Below the pieces are notes generated by a model. That model was not told the origin of the DNA, made no database searches, and saw only the letters and a list, made by a program, of their open reading frames with translations. A DNA stretch of 64,000 nucleotides from Neopestalotiopsis rosae (taxonomy: Eukaryota; Ascomycota; Sordariomycetes; Amphisphaeriales; Sporocadaceae). Where the stretch lies: positions 1,240,001 through 1,304,000 of the forward strand of contig JALGAS010000009.1 of NCBI GenBank assembly GCA_023078685.1. Direction: 5' to 3'. Positions 34,648 through 43,256 of the stretch are shown piece by piece. The translations under genes were made by a program, and so were the position numbers. Numbering within the stretch: position 1 is the stretch's first letter; each line of letters opens with the position of its first letter.

Positions 34648-36012
34648 ATGAGATTGGCAGAAGAAAGATGTCTCCGACTCTGCTTTTTGTTGATGCTGTA
34701 GCAGCCAATGTTATGGGACAACCAATCTGATAATATAATACATAATGCCTCAATCCTTTCCCTCTCATTTGGGCTTATTGATGTTTGATGGAAGATTGAT
34801 TGCATAGATGTATCCAATGTGTCAATTGAAGTTGCATCGACAAATTGAGGATGCTCAATATCGCAAGCCAGATGATTATCAATGTCAGCGCACTTTTGTT
34901 TGCAGACGACGATCCCTGGTTTCTAGCTTCAGGCTTCGTCACCCCAAGATGAGCAACGGGTGAGAAATTGTTTTCAACTTGAATCCCGACGATTTGAGTT
35001 GCAAGCCGTTTGGCAAAAGTTGCATTGCCTCTACTCCTTTTCATGCAAATTCGCACGCTGTAATCCGACATAGGCCAATGCAAGATGGTCTGGGCACTGC
35101 GTTAAGGTTGTAGACGCGGTAGAAAAGAAACGGGCCATCCAACCTATCGTCGTCGGCACAGTGAAAACGAATGCGCCGCTCACAGCCGAAAACGGTTTTA
35201 TAAGACATTTACGGGGACGACAAGACCCCAGCGGCTGAAACGCTCTGCGAAAAAAGGGTTCAGCTACAATCAACATGGCTCATTCCTCACGGGAAGAAAA
35301 TTCAGAGTTATTGCCCCTGCATTTGACTCCTAGCACAAGCAGATCTGAGCTGCAAGGAACCGCAGAATCTTTCTGCGTGAGTTGCTTCCGTTGACATGGC
35401 TTCTGCAGTTTTGCACACAGCCAAATGCGTCCTTATCGGCCATTCAACACTGCTGGGATATTGACATTTTATTTGACAATTATGAGTTTCTGATCACGCA
35501 AACGACAATGGCCTCATCGAAAGTGCGATTCGAGGCTCACTGTGGCTGCAGATGCCGCTGGCCTTTTGTCACAATCTACAATGATTCTATACCAGTCTTC
35601 AGTGGCTCCAGAACCAGGCAACAGGAGGCAACTTTCCAGCCACCCGGTCTGTAGATTGGTCGATCCGGGACGGAATCAAGGAGGATCGCCCGCGGTATTG
35701 GCGGGCGACACGGGCCAGACAGCTCAGTTCTAATTCTCGGTTGGCTGTCCTTCTCACAGATGTGATGCCAGACATCATGGTCCAGAGGTATAAAATCATT
35801 CCTGGTGCCGCCCAAAGGTGGAAAATTTCCTGTGTACTCTTTGTTCAGTGATCCATTGTCATTCGTTCATTCGTTCTTTTCCATTCACGCCACCAGAACA
35901 TACTGTCCTTTGCTTGCATTCGTCGAGAAATCTGCCACCAGTGACCTCTCCCCCTACCCAGTCGCTGAAGTAGTAAAAAAAAGAAGAAAGGAAGTTCCAG
36001 AAAAAAGTCAAA
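34648..36012. other. Intergenic, phosphatase to surface protein
   Basis: Probably the surface-protein promoter on the right (CT-rich leader). A 39-codon ATG frame at 35275 (MAHSSREENSELLPLHLTPS) and a 90-codon frame at 35382-35654 look somewhat coding. They could be joined only by an implausibly short intron of 32 nt, so they may be remains of a gene. Not called. Confidence 0.4.
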
Positions 36013-37026
36013 ATGCCCTCCAAGCAGATTCTCGCTGTCGCCGCCTTTGCCGCCTCGGCATCGGCAAACTTCATGCCCATTGCCCGCCGGGACTTTGTCG
36101 AGGCCCGCGCGGCCGACTCTGGCGACGACGCCTGCTCGACGGCCCTGGGCCAGATCCTGCCCATCTACACCGAGATCCCCTACCCGCCCAAGGAGCTCCT
36201 GACCGTCACCATCCCCACCGACCCCTGCGAGACCCCCGACATCACGGGCTCCCTGGCCGCCGAGTACACCTCGTACACGTCCAAGGTGCTCGGCTGGTAC
36301 AGCCTCCACAGCGCCGAGCTCCTCAGCGCCCTGACCGGCTGCAGCGAGCTCGCCGGCTACGCCACCGAGGTGCCCGTCTGCTCCACTGCCGCCGTCGCCA
36401 GTGCTTACCCCACCGCGACTGAGAGCGCCCCCGAGGAGACTGGCTACGTCTCGTCTGGCTCTGGCTCCGGCTCCGGTGACTCCGGCTCTGGTGACTCCGG
36501 TTCCGACTCTGGTTCCGGCGACTCTGGATCCAGCTCTGGAGGCGACTCTTACGACGCTTCGGGCTCCGGGTCCGGAGACGAGTCTTCCACTGGTTCTGGA
36601 TCTGGAGATGAGTCTTCTTCCGGATCCGACGAGTCCTCCAGCTCTGGATCTGAGTCAGGATCTTCTGGTTCCAGCTCTGGCTCCAGCTCTGGCTCCGGAT
36701 CCGAGGGATCTTCCTCGGGCTCTGACTCTGGATCTGCCGGCTCGGGCTCTGAGGAGTCCGGCTCCGGTGCCGAGGAGTCCTCCAGCTACGGTGCTGGTGC
36801 TGGTGCTGGTGCCGGCGGCGCCGAGGCCACCGCCACCGCCTCCGAGGGTGCTGGCGCTGGAGCCGGAGGTGCCGCGCCCTCCGTCACCGGCTTCGACTAC
36901 AGCAGCAGCACCGCGACCAAGGGCGCCCAGGCCACCTACGTCACCGCCGCCGCTGCTCGTGAGACTGGCCTTGCTGCCGGTATCATTGCCGCTGCTGGTC
37001 TGGGTATTGCTGTTCTCGTTCTGTGA
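36013..37026 (+). CDS. Ser/Gly-rich GPI-type surface protein (infection-structure-type)
   Basis: Single-exon protein of 337 residues. A signal peptide (SKQILAVAAFAASASA) is followed by a globular part to about residue 135 with cysteines at DACSTA, DPCETP, TGCSEL and VCSTA. It resembles fungal 'infection structure specific' proteins. Residues 145-260 are an almost pure Ser/Gly/Asp/Glu repeat region (GSGSGDSGSG type), then a Gly-Ala region (GAGAGAGG). The C-terminus is a hydrophobic segment (AAGIIAAAGLGIAVLVL) with no charged tail, as in GPI-anchored wall proteins. It probably sits in the cell wall with the Ser-rich part O-mannosylated. The repeat region is likely length-variable between strains. 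The role in infection is inferred from family resemblance only. Confidence 0.85.
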   Translation: MPSKQILAVAAFAASASANFMPIARRDFVEARAADSGDDACSTALGQILPIYTEIPYPPKELLTVTIPTDPCETPDITGSLAAEYTSYTSKVLGWYSLHSAELLSALTGCSELAGYATEVPVCSTAAVASAYPTATESAPEETGYVSSGSGSGSGDSGSGDSGSDSGSGDSGSSSGGDSYDASGSGSGDESSTGSGSGDESSSGSDESSSSGSESGSSGSSSGSSSGSGSEGSSSGSDSGSAGSGSEESGSGAEESSSYGAGAGAGAGGAEATATASEGAGAGAGGAAPSVTGFDYSSSTATKGAQATYVTAAAARETGLAAGIIAAAGLGIAVLVL

Positions 37027-37731
37027 TCGGACAACTACTCACGTCATCTTTCCCATGCTTTATTCATGCTTTACTGTCACCATAATGGAATGGGGAAGTC
37101 AAGAAAAGGTCGACAGAACAGCTTCAATGGTGCTCGGAAAAACACACAAACACAATTAGCCTCTGGGGGATTCTGGGGATGTCGAAGACTCGGAGCTGTG
37201 ATAATAGAAAAATCTGGCGCACTCTGGATATAGAAAATCTTAATTACTACGTCAATACATGATTTCCTTTCTGCATTCATGAAAGTTTTAATGGGTTTAA
37301 TCATTCATAATAATAATACTTGACTGGATTAGGTACTTATCCGTAGTGTGTTTAATGTAGAACTCCGTGCTTGAGAGGATCCCATACAGTATATGACTGC
37401 ATCAGCGATATAGATACTGCATATGGATTCGCCGACCGTACACCTACTTGAAGACTTGCTCAGCGTATACTATCATAGTGCAATATTCCAGATCATACTA
37501 TCGTAGCCGATAACTAACGCCGCGCCATGAGATGGAACACAATTCTAGCGCTTATTTGTGTCGTATAAAGACAAGGTGGAACACTAAAGCAAGACCCACA
37601 ACAATAATTCCCCTTACTTCGTGTGACAAGTTACCAACCAACAGTAATTGTGCAGGAATATTGTGCACTTTTCTTCATTCTCTTTGTTCCGATAACTCTC
37701 CAAACTCCAAAAACTCAACAACTTACACATA
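37027..37731. other. Intergenic, surface protein to GNAT gene
   Basis: About 700 bp, AT-rich in the middle. No gene seen. It should hold the surface-protein 3' UTR and the acetyltransferase promoter. Confidence 0.4.
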
Positions 37732-38433
37732 ATGGCAACAAATTTACACGCGGCAGTGGAGATCATCTCCGAGGTCACCGTTCCAGCGTCCACGGCAACT
37801 CCGGCGCCGGGGGATTTGCGGGCACCCCCAAAGCCGAAGTCGGACATTGACATTCAGATGGCTCCTCCAACGGCCGCAGAGGACGCGGCGTTGGTGGATC
37901 GACTGCGCGGCATAGTCAATCTCGTCTATGGCGAGACGGAGGGCGACATCTTTGTCGAGGGTTATCAGCGGGTCAGCACTGAGGAAATGGTGGACATCAT
38001 CCGCGCCGGGCAGCTAGCCATTGCCCATCTAAAGTCAACGCCTGAGCAGTTGACGTCTTCATCTGCATCATCATCACAAGACGCCAAGACTGCCATTGGC
38101 TGCATGAGGATACAGACACTGCCCAACAAGACGGGCGAGCTGGGCATGTTTGCCATTGACCCGCTGTATCGTGGAAGTGGCCTGGGGAGGGACATGGTGG
38201 CCTTTGCCGAGTCACACTGCCGCTCCTTCTTAAACTTGGGGATCATGCGACTGGAGCTTCTCGTGCCCCAGAGCAACCTTGAGCACGTCTTCAAAAAGAG
38301 ATTGCAGGCGTGGTACGAGCGCATGGGATACGTCTTGATCAAGCTCGGTGTATTCCAGGACGATTATCCGCAGCTAGCGCCTTTGCTCCGTGGTACCTGC
38401 GAGTACCGCGTGTTTGAGAAGAGTCTCGTATGA
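37732..38433 (+). CDS. GNAT-family N-acetyltransferase
   Basis: Acetyl-CoA-dependent acetyltransferase of 233 residues in one exon. The first 50 residues are a Pro/Ala-rich leader (TPAPGDLRAPPKPKSD). The core begins near IQMAPPTAAEDAALVDRLRG. The acetyl-CoA loop is MFAIDPLYRGSGLGRDMVAF, matching the Q/RxxGxG/A motif with the usual beta bulge. ERMGYV near the end is the typical final strand. The loop STPEQLTSSSASSSQD is a low-complexity insertion. No signal peptide is visible, so it is cytosolic. The substrate (small amine or protein) is unknown. Confidence 0.85.
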   Translation: MATNLHAAVEIISEVTVPASTATPAPGDLRAPPKPKSDIDIQMAPPTAAEDAALVDRLRGIVNLVYGETEGDIFVEGYQRVSTEEMVDIIRAGQLAIAHLKSTPEQLTSSSASSSQDAKTAIGCMRIQTLPNKTGELGMFAIDPLYRGSGLGRDMVAFAESHCRSFLNLGIMRLELLVPQSNLEHVFKKRLQAWYERMGYVLIKLGVFQDDYPQLAPLLRGTCEYRVFEKSLV

Positions 38434-39935
38434 GACAATTTGGTGATGGCGGAAAGAACATCCACTGAGCAGAGTTCTATAGTAAGGATCTAAACTGATC
38501 CCTTAGCATCTAGATGGGGAAGTTGCAGGATGATTTGGGTGGCTGGAAGTCTGTACTTGCTGTTTAAATTGCTCATAGAAAACACATTTGCGCCTGCTGA
38601 GGCGAAAGTTATACATACCTACGTACTCAGACGTCATGGAGTAAACAAACAAACTCCGTCTAAGATCGTTACTTTCTATAAAATCCTTCCCTTTCCTCTC
38701 ATATTCTTTTCTCCGTGAGTTTTCATCGTGTCCCAATCCGTGAGATTGTGATTCCTTCACAAGCTTTGCAGTATCATGCCCCAAAGTGTCGTATCATTAA
38801 TTGGCACTAAACCAAGCACTCATCTCTCGCTCATGTCAACGCTTTCGATTGCTATACCTGGACTTAGCTATGCCCCATTCGCATTGTTATTGGAACTATG
38901 CACCCGACTTACTGATCATTCTGAGAATACCAGGATCCCCGTCTGAACAGGGGTTTTATCACCAACCTTCCAGCGACGGTTAATAGGGATCTCGGGTGGG
39001 CCAGGACAGCAATACCAACGATAGCTTGGCGAAATACAGCCTCGACCGATACGACGGGTACAATACTTACAGGAGCAGTCAAAACGCCGGAATGAGTCAT
39101 CACTCAGGCACACGACGGGAAGACTTCACAAGTCAGTATGTTCACATGCATTTTGCGTGGAGATAAATCATGTTCATTTCTAATTTTTTTTTTTTTTTTT
39201 TTTTTTTACATTGCTTGTTTGAAACGTCAAAGCATGTTTGGGATTCGCAAGCGAGTCGTCCATGAAATCTAGGCTATGAATGAATGCATGGAGTTCCCGG
39301 ATACCATTTCTAGCTCGTGCTACCCGTGTGCCCCGGCCGTATCTAAACTACTCCACAACACCGGCCCCACGATCGCGACAAAATTGGTTCACTCAGCACG
39401 GTGCCGCGAGTGGATCAGACTATAACACACCGATTGATGGAGATTCCGTATTGTGGCGCGTCCTTGCTTATCTACGTCAGTGGTCAGCTTGGAAAGATGT
39501 GCAATGACCAGTGCAATCCGCAGCAACAAAGAAAAGGGAATTGCCCATAATCCGCTTCTGTCTTGGCATGATGACAATGGCAATGATCATCCCCACTGCA
39601 AGAAACGCCGAGACGCTTGATGAAAACTGGACCTTGTTAAAAGCACCCGACAAGCCGACGCTCCTGGTCGCCAGGGGATTTGATGGGACCTGCATTTTTT
39701 GCCAAGATTTTTGCTGGATGCGACACGGGAAATCCAAAGAAGCAATGCCTGTTCTTACAAGGGGCGCAGCTGCTCCTTCTGATAACAACAAAATGTCCCG
39801 TCCGATAATCACTATCGCGCCGGCCGCACCGTGTTCTTGTCAGTCTCTGCCGTTCTGTGATTCTGCGAGAAACGCGTGTTTTTGGATTTTCATGTCCTAT
39901 CATTTCGCGTGGCCTTAGGACGCCCGCTCACAAAC
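38434..39935. other. Intergenic, GNAT to mannosyltransferase
   Basis: Contains a 24-base T tract and otherwise unremarkable AT-rich DNA. Open frames at 39.3-39.9 kb are chance-like and lack domains. Confidence 0.45.
39184..39207. repeat. Poly-T tract, 24 T
   Basis: An uninterrupted run of 24 T. Confidence 0.85.
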
Positions 39936-41033
39936 ATGAGGCTCATCCAGAACAGATACCTGGTGTTCGGGGCTGTCGTGCTGTTCGTCTTTCTTCTGGT
40001 GTCGACATTAGAGCCTAGGCGGCGATCTTACTCCTGCAAGACTCTATCGTCATGCTTGTGGAGTCCACAGCATCGCTATGCCCACGCAACCACGCCAGTC
40101 GAGCCAGTCCTATACTATCGCAGCCGGGTTCTCAGCGATGGAGTCGAGTTTTTTGAGCGCAAAATGGCCGACATTGAGCCTGAAATCCTGATCTTGGTTC
40201 TTAACAAGGACCAATCTTCCTGGAGCAAGGACTTCCGCTCGACAGATCGCTCCATCTACGACTTTCTGGATCTGCTAGTCTCGACCGGGCTGGATTTTAC
40301 CAATGTCACGCTGGGCTTCATGACCACGTCGCAAGATGAGTTTGCCGAGATGAAGGTGGCATCATCTGAGCTCCCATTTGCCCGAACAGTCCTCTTTTAT
40401 CAGCAAGACGACGGACCCAAGTTTTCCTATCAGGAACGGCATAGCCCCATTGTGCAACGCGAGCGTCGCGCCTGGATCGCGGCATTGAGGAATTACCTGA
40501 CTCTGCGGACTCTGGACGACGAAGAGCACATCTTTTGGATGGATGCAGACGTGGTCGAGTTCTCAGATGGAATCTTGCAGACGATGCTGTCGCACACGGC
40601 TGCGCGCGATGACGTGGGCATCCTGACGACGCGGTGCCAGCAGCACTTGATCGAAAGCTACGACAAGAACGCCTGGGTAATTGACAAGGAGAGAGCGCAC
40701 CTGTTGGGCCCAGTAGACGACGAAGCGAGGCAGGACGTGTTATCGGAGCTCGTCGGGTCGAGACGTTATGCGGACGAGATCATCAAGGGCACGAGCGACG
40801 GCGATCTGATACCTCTGGACAGCACCGGAGGTACGCTCTTGTATATCCGTTCAGATTTGGTCAGGAGAGGACTCGTCTTCCCCACGTATAATGTCGTCGG
40901 ATCTACCTGGAGCCAGGATGGCTGGATTGGCATTGAAACCGAGGGTTTATGCTATGCCGCATCGCACATGAAGGGAGGAGGGTGCTTCGTCCTCGGAGGG
41001 GACCATCACATTCGGCACGCCGATTGGGGCTAA
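39936..41033 (+). CDS. Anp1/Mnn9-like (GT62) mannosyltransferase
   Basis: Type II Golgi membrane glycosyltransferase of 365 residues, single exon. A short cytoplasmic start (MRLIQNR) is followed by one membrane anchor (YLVFGAVVLFVFLLVST). The lumenal domain carries the Anp1-family course: VLILNKDQ-like beta strand, RERRAWIAALRNYLTL, and the metal-binding WMDADVVEF motif (DxD). Near the end, SQDGWIGIETEGLCYAA and HIRHADWG resemble the acceptor region. It would extend alpha-1,6-mannan of N-glycans or a related glycan. The ATG at 39936 is chosen because the open frame upstream starts only at a non-ATG codon and the membrane anchor follows directly. Confidence 0.85.
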   Translation: MRLIQNRYLVFGAVVLFVFLLVSTLEPRRRSYSCKTLSSCLWSPQHRYAHATTPVEPVLYYRSRVLSDGVEFFERKMADIEPEILILVLNKDQSSWSKDFRSTDRSIYDFLDLLVSTGLDFTNVTLGFMTTSQDEFAEMKVASSELPFARTVLFYQQDDGPKFSYQERHSPIVQRERRAWIAALRNYLTLRTLDDEEHIFWMDADVVEFSDGILQTMLSHTAARDDVGILTTRCQQHLIESYDKNAWVIDKERAHLLGPVDDEARQDVLSELVGSRRYADEIIKGTSDGDLIPLDSTGGTLLYIRSDLVRRGLVFPTYNVVGSTWSQDGWIGIETEGLCYAASHMKGGGCFVLGGDHHIRHADWG

Positions 41034-41496
41034 GAAGTCGGCGTGGTCGAAGCTCGGCTCTGACTTGATTGGCTTGGGTGCAACTACACACCCTGTGCCT
41101 ACTTCGACATAATGTCTGAAGAACAAAAATTGCTTATCTTCACATTGCGAATGGTCTTGAATGACTCTATCGAACGTAGAATGTGTTGCTGGTCTATCTG
41201 TGTCTCATTTGAGCGCGAGAGTATGAAAGCGGTTTCGTGGCCGAGGCCGAAGCCGAAGCCGCACCCGGTCCCCCCAACTCGGGTACGACATCGAGAAATC
41301 AGATACAACATATCGTGATCGCACAATCTCAAGCACGGCTCGAATGACTCACAAATATGGGTTTTTAATTGCATATAATCATAAGTTGTCGGCATCTTCA
41401 AGCTCTCTTGCATAAAGGTCACTAGGTGTAAGACTTAATTTCCTCACTGACTTTATCCTATTCGATACCCGAACTCTCAAGAAGACCTTTGGCATC
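41034..41496. other. Intergenic, mannosyltransferase to peptidase
   Basis: Short spacer holding a 3' UTR and a promoter. No gene seen. Confidence 0.4.
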
Positions 41497-42885
41497 ATGG
41501 CAAAGAAACAAGACATGATCGACTCTATCGAGTCTGGAAAGGACGACGAACTTCGCATGCTTCAAGCACTCGTGAGAGCAGCTTCACCCAACCCACCAGG
41601 AGAAACAATTGCAGCGGCCGCTGTATTGACGGACTATCTGTCAAACAAGGGCATCGACTATAAGCTGATCTCTCCAAAGGAAGGTCTGCCAAACATTGTC
41701 AGCGAGTTTGAAGGTGGAAGCGGTCCAGGCCCCCGCGTTGTCTTGAATGGGCACATGGATGTCTTCCCTGTCGACCCTAGCGCGGGAGGTTGGGAGAGAG
41801 ACCCGTGGTCTGGTGATGTCGTTGACGGGCGTATACATGGACGAGGCGTTGTGGACATGAAGAGCGGTACTGCCTCTCTTGTCATAGCTTATGCAAATCT
41901 CTACAAACAAAGGGAGCACCTCAAAGGCACCGTCGCTCTCTGCTTGGTCTCGGACGAAGAGACTGGTGGCGCGTGGGGGACTAAATACCTCCTCCAAGAA
42001 GACAAGGCGAGATGGGGTGGTGACGTGATGCTCACTGCCGAACCAACGGGCCAGACAATCAGATTCTCCGAGAAGGGTACTCTACGATTGACTGGCATTG
42101 TCAAGACGAAGGGGGGTCACGGCGCCTACCCAAATCTAAGGTCCGCGCGGTCAATCCTTATCCTTTTCATTCCACTCTTAGCTGACCTTGACCTGATAGT
42201 CAGGGGGCTATCCGCACCGCTGCAAGCTTCCTGGCGGATGTGGATAAAGCCATCGATTCCCTGAATTTCGATATCCCGCCCGATATTGCACGCCATTTGA
42301 CTAACCCTGAAGTCTTGAGAGCCGTCGACCGTGCCATGGGAGAGGGCACATCCGCCATCATCGCACGGCCGACTGTGAACATTGGCACCATCAAGGGCGG
42401 CGTCAAGGTCAATGTAATTCCGGAACTTTGCAGATTCGAGCTAGATATTCGGCTTCCCATCGGACTCACTGCCGAAGAAGTTTTGAATGTTCTTCATTCC
42501 CAGGCCGCAAAATACAAGGACGCCACGATAGAAATTGAGAAACAAGACGCGGCAAGCAATCCTAGCAGCTACTCAACAATCAGTCATCCCATAATTGAGC
42601 ACATTGCCCATAATGCAAAGGAGGTTGTGCCCGACTACCCTGCGACTCTCATTCCGTCCATGGGCGCCACCGATTGCAAGCATTATCGCTACGCTGGCAT
42701 CCCCGCCTATGCATACGGTTGCTCTCCGTTCAGCAGTAAGTGTCCTCCACTGCTATTCGTCTATTGATTTTCCTAATTTGTCACTGTGATTATTAGTGGC
42801 CGCAGTCAACGAGTCTGCTTCAGTGAGCGAGTTTGTGCAAGTTACAAAGGTATTGGCGGGCGCTGTTTGGGATTTTCTGGCATGA
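41497..42885 (+). CDS. M20-family metallopeptidase (ArgE/DapE/ACY1-like)
   Basis: Zinc amidohydrolase of 422 residues that cleaves N-acyl amino acids or small peptides. Exons 41497-42140, 42200-42735 and 42797-42885 sum to 1269 nt. First metal ligands are in VVLNGHMDVFPVD and VDMKSG, the catalytic pair in SDEETGGAW, and a further ligand in TAEPTG. The dimerisation domain starts at KTKGGHGAYPNL and continues over the splice as SQGAIRTAASF. The end reads CSPFSMAAVNESASVSEF. Many relatives have a histidine zinc ligand just before the NE of this segment; here it is Val, so the metal site may be atypical. No signal peptide is seen, so it is probably cytosolic. It is followed 370 bp later by the unrelated 833-residue gene. 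Confidence 0.88.
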
Positions 42886-43256
42886 TTGGGGCATAAAATG
42901 GACTGTTACATGTCCTTGTTCCGTGCTTTCTTTCAACGTCCCCTCTGCTACAAAGAAGCCTACACTTGTACACGACAAATTCTTTATCTTAGAACTACAT
43001 GTGACAATAGCTTTGCCTTGATACAATATGTATTGTTGTCATGTTCACACAATCTATTGTGCCCGCACTTGAGAGTATGGCTTCACTTACGTTTTGTTTA
43101 CCACGGCGGAGTCGTCGTACATAAGGCCCCGAAGTTCGGTTGCTTTTGAGTGATGGAAAGAAGAGCAATACGAGCAAGAAGACCTCTTTCATCTTTGCAC
43201 ACTCACAATCAGTCTGCAAACTTTAAATCAAGTTCACAACTCAGTCTCAGTTCGCA
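42886..43256. other. Intergenic, peptidase to zinc-cluster protein
   Basis: Promoter and leader of the next gene. The leader just before the ATG is CA-rich, as in expressed fungal genes. Confidence 0.4.

Noticed and set aside
36401..37159. 252-codon frame overlapping the Ser/Gly-rich protein
   Set aside because: Its Pro/Leu/Ala-rich product is the shadow of the same DNA repeat in another frame.
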